Below are positions 23,835 through 35,900 of a DNA stretch of 64,000 bases, piece after piece. The translations under genes and the position numbers were made by a program. Positions within the stretch are counted from its first letter, which is position 1. Each line of letters begins with the position of its first letter. The DNA comes from Maylandia zebra (lineage: Eukaryota > Chordata > Actinopteri > Cichliformes > Cichlidae): assembly GCF_041146795.1 (NCBI RefSeq), contig NC_135170.1, positions 31,483,533 through 31,547,532 on the forward strand, in the 5' to 3' direction. Under the pieces are notes generated by a model that made no database searches, was not told the origin of the DNA, and saw nothing but the letters and a program-made list of their open reading frames with translations.

Positions 23835-26322
23835 GACCTGCGTGGTTTCTGAACTGAACCACAGAGTAGCCTCAGCAGCATGTGCAGCTTCCTTAAGATC
23901 CCAGAAATCCAGACATAGAGATGACTGAGATGTCAGTGTTAAGGGCACTGAGCTTCTTCCAGGACTCAGATACTTCAAAGAAGATTTCTCACAAGCACAT
24001 CCAAAGAACACAAACAACACTGACCATGGCAGTCAACACGAAGCCTTAGAAATGCCAGTATGTGCTCTTACAAGAGTCTCCACAAGGGGGGAACAAAACA
24101 CAGATTAAGTAGCTTGATAGATTCAAGCTCACACAGTCACACACACCAAATGATGCACTCCAAAGGCAGAATGATGTAGTTAAGGCTCAAGCACCAGTTG
24201 CATCAGCTCCCATGTTTACATTCACTTGTGCAGTTATGAGAAATACCAGATATCCTTAAGTATTTAAATCTAAACATGCAGCTTAGGCTCATTTTAAAGC
24301 TACAGTGAGCCGAAAGTGTAAGCTGAACCACAGTGTCGCTAAATGGACAGGATCGCTGTTCTGTTTTCCCCATCTTGTCCATCTCCATCTTTCTGAGACA
24401 AAGAAATCTCTCTTTTTTAAGCTATTTGTGATGCACTTTTTCAGTTTTTACCCCTTTAAAATTAAGATGTTTTAGGATGGTTTAGTTATCTTGGTAAAAG
24501 GGAAGATAGGAAATTTGGATAACATCATGATAGGACACAAATACACAAAGCCTGATGATATTATCTTGAATAGACGATGATCCTCCACAACTATGAGGGT
24601 AATTTGTTTTTCTGTTTATTGCATTTGAATGGATCTAACATTAGTTTATCTGGAAAATAGTCATCCTGCAGTCTTTGAACAGAATATATAAGAAAAATCT
24701 TTTTAAAACATGAAGTAGAAATCAAGACTTTGTAACTGCCAAAGAGTTGTCGTGTGCGGCTAAAGTAAGAAACGCACGTTACTCCCAACTTGACCAATTA
24801 GTTTAAATTAGTTAGTTTTTTACTCAAGTTTAATTTTGAGAAACTACATTTCTGAAGCAAACTTTTCAACGATTGCCAGGTGTTTTGTTTTTTTGACATG
24901 CTTCGCTCTTTCACTTGAAACTAGTTTTCATGTGTGAGAGGTGCAAACAGGAGCAATGCAGGTGCTTAGCCTGATCTAAGAGAGATTTTTCTAACAGTTA
25001 GTTTTCAGGTAGAAGAACAATATCTACTCTTTCAGGCCGTCTTAATGCATTCAGGTAAATTCAGAAAATCAGTGCGTTTCAATACAGTCTGGGGACTGAG
25101 CTGAATAATGTAATAAACAGTTTAAGGGATGTTTAGGGTGGAACTTCACCTCGTAGTAACTAATTTTTCTGTCAGACATCCTCCTGCTGTAGCTCAGAGC
25201 AGGAGTAGATAAACTAACCTTGTATGTATAAAAGTAAATCAGATGACGCTTTTTATTGTTTGAAAAGTCAAACTAAAGGCCTTAATGTGATGGGCCTTCT
25301 TTGTGTTCACGTGTGTCTGGCCCAGACCTCCCTGACTGAGAAGCTTTAGCGTAAAGATCAATTTAAATCAGATGCACTTTTCTATAAAAGGAATGTTTGT
25401 GATGTTTTGGTTTGTTTAACTTCAAATGTGAAAATTCTTTCACTTGTATTTATATCCCCATGTCCACTCCAGTTAGATGTTTATAGGTATATATGTTTAA
25501 ATATATTTTTTATATTCAGACTCTGTCAAAGCTAATGATACTTTGAGGACTTAGTTTTGTTAAAAGTGACTCATTGAAAGCAACTGGTTTTGCAGACATT
25601 TCAGAAATGGGGTTTATAAATGAAAAATGGATGGAAAACGAACTCAGGCTGCCTGGTTTTTGTTCCAGTGCAGAAAAATGTTTCCACACATCCTTAGCTA
25701 TACATTTTGAAGGCAGTATTACCTGACAGGTTATGGAAAATTTGCATGATTGGCCATACTGTTTTGACTCATCTAGGAGACACATGAATGAAACCTTTAG
25801 GGGTTTAACTTACAAAAGAAATTTCTAGGAATATTTTTCTGTGAACTCAGTGTTATTAAAGCATAATTAAGTGGTGTGTGAGCCAAAGACAAACAGGATC
25901 AGAGCCAGCGCTGAATGTCAGAGTTCGCTGTTCAACCCAGACGACGACTTTGTTTATCCCAGGGTTCAGACGAGTCCAGTATTAAATGATTTTTCTGGGC
26001 AATAAGCTTGCTACTGCCGTAACTGTAATAGAAAACTATTTCTATGGGGCTGCTACATGCTAAAGGCAGCTAAAATGTGTTTTAAGTGATGCAGTTTTAA
26101 AGAAATTAAGGACCCTAGGATGATCAAATGAATACAGACTAGCTGGTAGAAATCAATATATGTAAATGTATTATATGTATCATGACAAGACTTGCAGTGC
26201 AAAGTCTAATGTATCAAATTTATTTTACAGCAAGAAAAGAATAGTATGTTATATATAAATATATACTGTATATATGTCCTTCCCTGTCTCAAAAACAAAT
26301 AAATAGTTTTTAAATATGTTGT
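23835..26322 (+). other. map3k3: map3k3 3' UTR
   Basis: No coding frame, repeat or splice signal is recognised. The first AATAAA with a convincing GT-rich downstream element is at 26298-26303, which gives a 3' UTR of about 2.5 kb. Confidence 0.55.
26298..26303 (+). promoter_or_regulatory. map3k3 poly(A) signal
   Basis: AATAAA is followed about 30 nt later by a T/GT-rich segment (gtctaattgttatcagtgta). Confidence 0.55.
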
Positions 26323-29290
26323 CTAATTGTTATCAGTGTATTTATTTGCGTGGGAGGACGAGCCTGTCCAAACCCAGTGAGTCCTGTAAATGAAGGGACA
26401 CAGGAGACTGAGCTCATTGTTGGCAATAAGAAGCTACTTGATTGATGCGCTCGTTTTTCTTTTCTCTCCCTCCCTCGCTCTGTTTCTTCCTCTCGTTTGG
26501 CTCTTTCATTCCTCTCATGAGGGAAAGCAGGAGGCAGACACAGGAAGAAGAGATTTCTACAGGCCGTGTCCGCCTGTGAGATGGATAAACAGACTGTATC
26601 GAACAAAGGGTCTTTTTTTTTTCGTGAACTGGTGTCATATAGACATTCCCTTACTTTTGAGAGGCTTTGTTTTTATTGTCTTTTCACTTTTTTTGAGAAT
26701 GGGATTATAGTGTAGAGTGAGATTTTAGGGTAAATGACAGCTTTCTTTTCTTTTGTTTCAACTAATCATTTTACCACAAATGTGCTGCATAGATTATCCA
26801 TAAGGAAACCATTATCATTGGTTTTAATTGGTTCAAAACTGTTTGTCAAAGCACATCCTGTAGTATTCTCATCCTATCAAAATACTTTGCTAAACTAATG
26901 ACATCTCTGTCTGCTAGATAACTTAGTAACTAGTATTTGCAACTTGTTAAACATGGAGAACGAGGCCTCTAAATATCTGAAGGTTAGGATTATTACTGTG
27001 AGCTGATGATGTTAACGCTTATCCAACAAAAACTCTAGCGTGCCCTCTCTTTCTTGTCTTTAATGAGGCTGTAAATTCTGACATGTTAATGATTTTCTGA
27101 CCTGAGTATAATCAAGTGAAGCTTGGGTTGTTATCTGAGTGCCATCCTCATTATGTGATGTGTAGGGTAAGCAGAGCTATCTGTGTGTATTTGGGCCCCC
27201 AGCATTCCTGCTGACAGGCAGACTGGAGCTTGGGCTCTAAACCCCGTCTCTCTGACGTCTTCTTTGTGGCTACGCTCTGTTTGGACCTAGTGGTGCTGAG
27301 TCATATTGCTGTTCAGTCTGTCCCAGTTAAGCCCCCCTGATTTTCATTAAAACCCTTTTCCCATAAGGCCTTGCAGCTTCAGTAGAACCCAAGCATTCAG
27401 CTGTGTTGTTTTTAACTGTCAAGTCTCCATCGGCACCAGCCTACAGTCAGTACCAGCAGTGGGAGAGTGCTCAGATCCTTTGTTTATTGCACAAGAACAG
27501 GTGTTTTCATTTATTTTCCCCAATTAGTCCTCTTTTTTTGGGGGGGGGGGGGGAGTGTTATGGAAATAATCAAAGTATGAAAACCTTCCCACCGTTGAAG
27601 CTGAATGAAGCAAGTAGGAGATTCAGACAGACAGGCACGCTCCACACACTCCTTAGATGGGATTTAATTAAGCATATAAATTAAAGGAGCTCAGTGCCCC
27701 TGTATTATATGTGACTAGTAGGGAAAATTGGAAGTAGGTTTAAGAATTTTATATGTTTTTAATATTTAACTTATAACAGGATGTTTTTATATAAAGGAAA
27801 GAACCATTTTTGTATAATGGCAGAAAATTAAATCTACTTATTTTCCCTCCACAAGTCTCAGTTAATCAGCCAAGAGCCCTGCACACCAGGTAAATGTAAA
27901 GATATGGTAGGTTCATAGTAATCTCATGTACAATAATTTCTCTCAAGAAGGACAAGGAGTAAAATGAAAACTATACTGCACCATGAGGATCAGTTTACAG
28001 ACAAGAAATACGCCTAGTTTTAGGCATAAATAAAATCTGCATTAAATTATGTTGTTGTTTTTTAATATTCCTAACAATATCAGTGTCTGAGTTGGCTCAA
28101 CTATGCAGGGAATTATGCAAAGTCACTAAAAAGTATAATTTGTCCTGACCAAACAAGTGCAGCAGGGGTGTGAGGGACACAATCAAGCACTCTCCCCACC
28201 TGCATAGTCGTTGGGGGATGCAAGTCTCATGTTCACAAGGATTAATGCAGAAAGGTTAAATTCATCTTGTTTAATTTGTTGCAGGACATCATTTTGTGGG
28301 TGTAACACTTTTTTTTTAAACCCAAAGCACCTAGCTTTGATTAAGGCCTATCCCTTAATTTAAACCCTGTCTGTCCTTGATGTAGTGATGAAGGTGGGGC
28401 TGAGATAGTTGTATTTCCAGCTTGTTGGTCAGGATTCAGTTTGGTATGTGGCCATGTACATTCAGACATCAGCCAGGTTGAAGAATGGTAGCTGAGAGGT
28501 TCACACTGGGGTTTCTGGACGCAAAATGCCAGAGCAGTCAAACCTAGCTGGCTGCAGTTTTACCTTGGCCTGAGATCATTTCAGTTTTAAGATTCTGCCC
28601 CACACCCCTTCTTTTTGTAAGTCCTGCAGATGAGATGGTCTTCTTGTGCTGGATCTATGAATCAGCTGTTTGACTTGGCCCTTCATAAAACTCTTGCAGC
28701 AGGGAGCAAAGAGAAGGAGAGGTCTGCAGCACCACTTTTACTCTCTTTCTGCGTGGATGTTTAATCATCAGGTCATATTACCTCAGTGACCAGAACTGGG
28801 GCAACGGTGGTGATTGCCGGAAAAATTCAGAGGGGCGAAACAATTACTGTCACCTTAATGATGCAAGCATGCTATTAATCCTTAGAGATGGAGCCTTTTT
28901 AATCAACAAATCTCTGCCAGACTTACAGTGTGCCATCTTGTTTAACCTGCATTAAGAGATACCAATTAGAATTCAAGACAGTGCGTTGTTGTTTTTCTTC
29001 TTTACTAGCAACAACACTCAGAGGCCAAATAGTAAAGTCCTAGGGCCTTTATTCACTGTCTCCCACTGAATAAAGGCACTATGATTGGTCTACAGTCCCT
29101 GTGATTTTATGGCCTAGTAACAAAGAAATCCTTTATGAACCACTGCTGTTGTGGTTTTTACTACCTTCAGCAAGTTAATGTGCTACTGCCAGTCTGATCT
29201 TTCCAACACCAAACAAAAACAGAATTGATATTTTTTCTGGAATTTAACCAAATACTGGTACTTTTTTTTTTTTTTTACCATGTTGCAACT
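26323..29290. other. map3k3-gfap intergenic, left part
   Basis: I see no gene. The only structured feature is a T-run followed by G14 at 27540-27553. Open frames on both strands are short and resemble nothing I know. Confidence 0.5.
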
Positions 29291-29295
29291 GTTTG

Positions 29296-29325
29296 TTTTT
29301 TTTTTTTTTTGGGGGGGGGGGGGGG
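29296..29325. repeat. T15-G15 homopolymer junction
   Basis: Fifteen T are followed directly by fifteen G, bordering the dispersed repeat to the right. Confidence 0.9.
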
Positions 29326-29715
29326 TGCAGAGCCCAAATGTAGAACTAAACAAAAGGCAAGCCTTTATAGAGGTTGATCAAGGTTCCAAATGTGATACAA
29401 AAAGTCCAAAGAAGTAGGAAATGCCAGGAAACATGAGGACACAAGAGCAGGACACACACTGAGGATTACACAAACGACACCAGAACAAAGAACAGAAGGA
29501 AGAGTGAGGTTTCTATAAACCCAGAAGGCTCATTAGGGATAAAGCATAGGTGGCAAAATCAAACAAAGGTGAAGAACAAAAACTTGCATGACCAAACATG
29601 GATACAAAAGACTTATATGAAATATATAAAATATAAATTAAAGATAGTGAGAAGGGAACACCTGAGGAGAAAGACATGAACACAGAAAGAGGAGATAGAG
29701 AAAAGAAAGAAACTT
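29326..29715. repeat. dispersed repeat copy (second member)
   Basis: This A/G-rich sequence has phrases like aaagtccaaagaagtaggaa and caaaggtgaagaacaaaaac, resembling in style and order the copies near 3.1-3.8 kb and 60.8-61.3 kb. Divergence is high and boundaries are rough. Confidence 0.4.
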
Positions 29716-30266
29716 GCTACACAGTTACCGTAGCTTTTCTCATTAAAATTACTTAGAGTTATTTACTGTATCTTGTCAGCAAAATAAAACCAATATTACT
29801 CATAGTTTTTTCAGCAGTATTTCCCTAAACCTTTAGTACTTTTGTGTCTTTTTCAGCTCTGTTTTTAATAATATTATTGTCATGCCAAAATACTCTGTTC
29901 TTGACATGAGGGATATATTATTGCAGAAGGAAATGGGCACTTGGTCAAAATCGCATTTCCATAAATCACATCTTCTTCAAAAAGATCAGCTGAGGTGGTC
30001 TGAGGTAGCCAGCTCTGTGGTTGTCAAGGTAATGGATGATAATGGTTTTGCAATGCAGACTCTGTTAGTCCTCAGAGTTCAGATTAAAAGGCTTTACTCA
30101 CCAACTCCCTTCCTCCCCACATCTCACCACCTGACCCCACTCATCTCTGCCATCCATCTGTCTTTGGAAACAGCAAGACATCTAATAACCAGACACAGTG
30201 AACATCTCCAAGTCTTAACCGTTTCATTGGGAAGTGTTTTTCTTCTTTCTATTGAAAGGCAATAGA

Positions 30267-30446
<180 letters not shown>

Positions 30447-30557
30447 AAAAGCTCCTGCTTTGAGATGAAGTGTTATAGATTAATATTTAATGGCATATAT
30501 AATGAAAAGCCTGGGTCTTAAATAATCAGGTGCCATCTCATCTTTATAGTACCATAA

Positions 30558-30588
30558 GGTACTATAAGGTAAGATACCTTATAGTACC
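30558..30588. repeat. perfect 14-bp inverted repeat
   Basis: GGTACTATAAGGTA, a 3-nt loop, then the exact reverse complement. A partial third copy (taccataaggtac) lies just upstream. Confidence 0.95.
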
Positions 30589-30631
30589 ATATCACACTAT
30601 TAGAGCACTTCACTGTAAAAGAGTACTTTAT

Positions 30632-30725
30632 TGAGTACTTTATTGATCCCCGTGGGGAAATTCGTCTCTGCATTTAACCCATTCACTCAGTGAAGCAGTG
30701 GGCAGCCATTGGGCGCCCGGGGAGC
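30632..30725 (-). mobile_element. SINE fragment (body and tail, tRNA head missing)
   Basis: tttattgatccccgtgggga through tcagtgaagcagtgggcagc matches the body of the full SINE at 45.2-45.4 kb. The tRNA-like head is absent, as expected for 5' truncation. Confidence 0.75.
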
Positions 30726-30739
30726 ACTGCAGGCTTGCT

Positions 30740-31610
30740 TGTTGTTCCTAGAGTAATAGTAGAATGGGAGGCAGAGCCTTCAGTTTTCAGGTCCCTCTTC
30801 TATGGCACCAGCTTCCAGTTTGGATTCGGGAAACAGACACTATCTCTACTTTTAAAATTAGGCTTAAAACTTTCCTTTTTGCTAAAGCATGTAGTTAGGG
30901 CTGAATCAGGTGACCCTGAATCCTCCCTTAGTTATGCTGCAATAGGTGTAGGCTGCTGGGGGATTCCCATGATGCATTATTTCTTCTTCAGTCACCTTTC
31001 TCACTCACTATGTGTTAATAGTAGTGCTGTCAGCGTTAATCTCGTTAAAATGACCTTAACGCCAAAACCGCATTAACGCGACAAATCTCCATTAGCAAGT
31101 TAGCGTGGCTCGCCCCGTGCGTGGGGCTGCATGGCGCTAATGCATTAACAAGCTAACTGCCGTGCAGCCCCACGCACAGGGCGAGCTGCGCTAACTTGCT
31201 AATGGAGATTTGTCGCGTTAATGCGGTTTTGGCGTTAAGGTCATTTTAACGGGATTAACGCTGACAGCACTAGTTAATAGACCTCTCTGCATTGAATCGT
31301 ACTTGTTATTAATGTCTGGCCCTCTTCCACAGCATGTCTTTCATCCTGTTTTCCTTCTCTCTTCCCAACCGGTTGTAGCAGATGGCCCCGCCCCTCCCTG
31401 AGCCTGGTTCTGTCGGAGGTTTCTTCCTGTTAAAAGGGAGTTTTTTCTTCCCACTGTCACCAAAGTGCTTGCTCATAGGGGGTCATATGATTGTTGGGTT
31501 TTTCTCTGTATGTATTATTGTAGGGTCTACCTTAAAATAGAAAGCGCCGTGAGGCAACTGTTGTGATTTGGTGCTGTATAAATACAATTTAATTTAAACT
31601 GAATTTAACA
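30740..31610 (+). mobile_element. LINE 3' end, interrupted by a MITE
   Basis: The left part retains the end of a reverse-transcriptase ORF (ggcttaaaactttccttttt, coding LKTFLF on +). The part after the MITE matches its usual 3' UTR (gcctggttctgtcggaggtt, aaagcgccgtgaggcaactg, ttggtgctgtataaatac). I recognise this as a common teleost LINE tail, probably an L2-type clade. The MITE at 31022-31272 splits it. Confidence 0.65.
31022..31272. mobile_element. hAT-type MITE, near-perfect hairpin with 8-bp target duplication
   Basis: The element starts TAGTGCTGTCAGCGTTAATC-like and ends with the reverse complement (...CTGACAGCACTA). The arms are about 115 bp each with only about five mismatches, around a short centre. 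The 8-bp direct repeat GTTAATAG flanks it exactly (31014-31021 and 31273-31280), as expected for hAT insertion. There is no coding capacity. Confidence 0.9.
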
Positions 31611-31825
31611 TACTTAGTTGAAAATGTATTTTCTCCAATCTGGGTAATATGAACTTTTTCATCATACTTTAATTTTCGTTACTGATTAAGCACATTTTAT
31701 AATAAATATTCCTATTTAGGATGAGTTCATGAATAATGTTATGCCCTTTGTTATATAACTACTGCCCTAAACTGTGATTGAAAGAGCAGTGACAACAGCT
31801 CTTAGATTCTCTCCACACAACTGAC

Positions 31826-31867
31826 CCTGTGAAATCATTTGACCCCAGTCTCAAATGATTTCACAGG
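31826..31867. repeat. perfect 17-bp inverted repeat
   Basis: cctgtgaaatcatttga, an 8-nt loop, then the exact reverse complement. It lies about 0.55 kb upstream of the gfap TATA box. Confidence 0.95.
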
Positions 31868-32397
31868 CTTTTGTTGTGCACACTTCCAATACACTCAGCA
31901 ATGTTTTTAATATACTAATCTTTCTTTGTATCTGTACCTGCTCCACCTGCCAATATAAAGTTATTTTCTGATTAGAGAGCGAAGATCTCTCCCCAGCACC
32001 CTTTTGTTTGATCAAACTGTGTTTCTGTTTTTGTGAGAGCGCATGTGTGGTCAGCTTGAATTGGTGGCCAGACCCTGTCACACAAATTCCTTTTCATTCA
32101 GCTCAAACAGAAAGAAAGAGAGGAAGACAAAAAAGGGTGAAAGTAAGAGTGAGAGAGAGAGAGTGAGTTAGAGGCTGGGGAGAAGGGAGGAGAAAGGGGG
32201 AGAGGGAGAAAGCCAAGAGACATTTGTAGTTGAGTGGACGAGCACAGACAATCCCTGGCACACAGCTTTTTGAGTGTCATGTAAACCACCCCTTCGCTCT
32301 CCCTTTTTGTCCCATTCACTGCCTGCCACCCTCCCTTCTCTCTGCCCCACCCTGTGGTCTCTCTGCTTTGGTCTTGGGGGGGTTGGTTGCCTGGCTG

Positions 32398-32404
32398 TAT
32401 AAAA
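32398..32404 (+). promoter_or_regulatory. gfap TATA box
   Basis: TATAAAA lies 38 nt before the gfap ATG. With a start about 30 bp downstream, the 5' UTR is only about 14 nt. That resembles the very short leader of mammalian GFAP, which also has a TATA promoter. Confidence 0.8.
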
Positions 32405-32441
32405 GCCCTGTTTGTGCCCAGAACGAGCTCCATTCCCCAAC

Positions 32442-32962
32442 ATGGAGAGTCAGAGAGTCCAGTCCTCGTACAGAAAGCGTTTTGGGCCCCAGAGCTCGAG
32501 CAGCTCTGGAGTCAGAATTGGTGGCCTTTCTTCTAGCCGCCTCTCCTGGCATGGCACCCCTCGCAATGTCACCCACTCCAGTCCTGTGTCACGGATCTCC
32601 CTGGGCTCAAGCAGCACAGCCCTGCTGCTGGGGAGCCCCGTTGACCGGCTGGACTTCTCAGCTGACTCTCTGTTGAAGGCCCAGTACAAGGAAACACGAA
32701 CTAACGAGAAGATGGAGATGATGGGCCTGAATGATCGCTTTGCCAGTTACATAGAGAAGGTGCGCCTGCTGGAGCAGCAGAATAAGGTGCTGGTGGCAGA
32801 GCTGAACCAGCTGAAGGGGAAGGAGCCAAGCCGACTGGGAGACATCTACCAGGAGGAGCTCAGGGAGCTACGACGACAAGTGGATGGTCTCACCAACAAC
32901 AAGGCTCGACTGGAGGTCGAGAGGGATAACCTGGCTGCAGATCTGGCTGTACTTAAGCAGAA
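32442..32962 (+). CDS. gfap: gfap exon 1 (head and coil 1A/1B start)
   Basis: It starts [15 protein letters not shown] and ends within DLAVLKQK. The donor is GTAAGA. The ATG is the first downstream of the TATA box. Confidence 0.93.
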
Positions 32963-35900
32963 GTAAGAGGGAGCAGGGCAGGACTTCTGTGGGTGGAGGA
33001 TCATGTAGATGTGATGTATGATCACACAGTAGTACCACCCATTTGTATCTCTTGTAGAGATTGCATATGTATGTATAAGAATAATGAAAGAAATGCAAAC
33101 TCCTTTTGCTTTCTTTTTACTTGAATGCACACTCTAATAATCAAAGACTTGATTTTTGTGATATCATTGGCATTTTGTGTTATGTTTAGGGTTACAAGCT
33201 AAAATTTAAATGAATAACCATTTTTTTAAAAGATGGAGGAGTAGGAATGAACCCCCTATGTGCTTCCTTTACTCAAATATTATAGATTTTTTAGAGTTAT
33301 GTACTGAATTTCAATTTCATATTTCATATTTCAGTTAGTGTGCAGATGTTTTGGAGCCATGTTTATGTTAAACCTTTCCATGTTCTTGATTAAAGCATAA
33401 TAGAACCTGAAACACACTCTGAAAAATATATTTGGACTGTGAAAAAACCCCCCACAAAGTGTGTTTTCTAGACAAATGCTTTTGGTTAGCTGGTCTTTGA
33501 TTGGAAAACACATTCAGCTGGAGTAGATTTTATGTATTTTGGCACAAAATAAGACAAACTCTTTCCAGTGGAAAGGTTTTTTTTCTTAGTTTTCTTTTAT
33601 AATTGCCAGTTCATTTATATGCAGATTTCAGACCCGCTGGAATGCAGCCCACTGTGCTCTGCCCCAGCTTTACTCCTGGATCCCTCTTTACAAACTTGAT
33701 CCTCGCTGAACCCCTTGTCCCCATTGAGTGAGTGCGAAGGAATGAGGGAAACACAATGGTAGCCCAACACAAAGGGAACGGCCAGCCGGGCAGATGTTTA
33801 CTAGTCCCCTGTTACTCCAAAATACTGATTCACTGCCATTGCATATGCACCTTTTTTTTTTTAAATTTAGATGCATATGTGGCATGAATCTATAATTTAA
33901 TCTTGTGAATGACTGACTTGAAGCCTCTAATGGTTCGAAAGGTCTCTCTCACACTACATCCTCCGATTACCACGCAGCTGCTGGTCCTCTAAAATAATGC
34001 AGCATGAATAGTGATGATTCTGGTCAGAGGTCACTTTTGTGATTCATGCTGCTCTTCTTGAAGCCCTCTATTCAGCAATCGCTCCATGAAGCCATACAGA
34101 TGCTTAGAGTTCCATGTCACTGTGTGCATGGCAGATGGATTGTAGGGTGGTGCCTATCTGTGCACGAGGCTGTGCGTAGATGCGTCCTTTTTATGTCTCT
34201 GTGTGTGTCTGCTCCATCCCGTGGGAAAGGCTTCTGGCTGCTAGATTCGAGTGAATGTGTAATGATGCGTAAGCTGCCCTTTCAGCTGAGCCCCGCACAT
34301 CCCCAGCAGCATGGGGAGCAGCGGTAAAGCTGATATCGCAAATCTAATCGATGTGCTTAAATATATGTTTTTAGCCCTTGCAGATGATACTCTGTTAAAC
34401 ATAAATGAGAAACTGTAAAAAAAAAGTTTAAATCCGTCCACGCTTGTTTCCTTCTTGCTGAGTTGTGAAGGAGTTGACAAAAAGGCATACTCATGCACAA
34501 CAAGTTAACTCAAAATAAATGCCGTGTTTATGATTTTTTTTGTCTATAAAAGTATTTTGCAGAGCAAAAACTGGAAAGACTGGATGTTCTATTAACCTAC
34601 AAAAAACAAATTTGAGTAATTTTTTTTTATTTTGGGGATTTTTCTCCTTTGTGTGACTTAGACTGCAAGATGAAATCGGGCTCCGACAGGATGCAGAAAA
34701 TAATCTAAATGGCTTCAGACAGGTAATTCTGTTCCCTGAAATCATCAACTAAATAATTTAGACGTTCGGTATGACTGACTATCCAACTTCATCTCCCTGT
34801 GTGCTCATTTCTTGCATAGGATGTGGATGAGGCATCTTTAAATCGTGTCCAGCTGGAGAGGAAGATTGATGCACTGCAGGACGAGATAAACTTCTTGAAG
34901 AAAATTCATGAGGAGGTAAGAATACAACTGAAGGAATAGAAGTCACGGAGGAGAAATATTAAGGCACCAATAATTGCCACTAACCACAATCAAATTTGGA
35001 CTTCCTCCTTGCAGGAACTGCGTGAGTTACAGGAGCAGATCATGGCCCAGCAGGTCCATGTTGATCTTGATGTGTCTAAACCAGACCTGACTGCTGCTCT
35101 CAGAGACATTAGGGTCCAATATGAAAACATGGCAAGTTCGAATATGCAGGAGACTGAGGAATGGTATCGATCCAAGGTGAGAAGAATTAGCTGTCTGACA
35201 TAAAACACATATTGTATATGTGTGACAATTCTTTTTGTATTTCCTGTGAAAATTTAAAAAAAATGCACAAAGATAAAGATAATGTTTCACAGCTAATAAG
35301 CTAATGCACACACCACATACGAACGAGCTGTTTCACCTTTGTACACAGTTTGCTGACCTGACAGATGCAGCCAATAGAAATGCAGAAGCCCTCCGCCAGG
35401 CCAAGCAAGAAGCCAATGAATATCGTCGTCAGATCCAAGTGGTCACCTGTGACCTGGAGGCTCTTCGTGGCACAGTAAGTACACCAGATCCCGCAGATTA
35501 CACAGACATTTTGAGTTCACAAATTACACTGCAGTCAGATGGACTTTTGGCAAACACACACTTTTTTGTTGTCTATAAAATAGCCTGTTAAAACTATAAT
35601 TCTATTTAAGAATGAGTCACTGGAACGCCAGCTCCGGGAAATGGAGGAGCGCTGTGCCATGGAAACAGCGGGATACCAGGATACAGTGAGCCGACTGGAG
35701 GAGGAAATCCAGGCACTGAAAGAGGAGATGGCAAGGCACCTGCAGGAGTACCAGGATCTCCTCAATGTCAAACTGGCTCTGGATATTGAGATTGCCACAT
35801 ACAGGAAGCTCCTGGAGGGAGAGGAGAGCAGGTGAGTTAGAGTTTGTCTGGTCAGATTTAACTATAAATCATAGTATGTGATACTGATTTTTATTTATTT

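Noticed and set aside
29882..30265. A 127-codon + strand open frame
   Set aside because: It ends in the microsatellite flank, has no recognisable domain or homologue, and lies in a repeat-rich intergenic region.
32230..32676. 148-codon + frame overlapping gfap exon 1 in another frame
   Set aside because: It is a shadow frame. The true frame gives the intermediate filament head and rod motifs from 32442.
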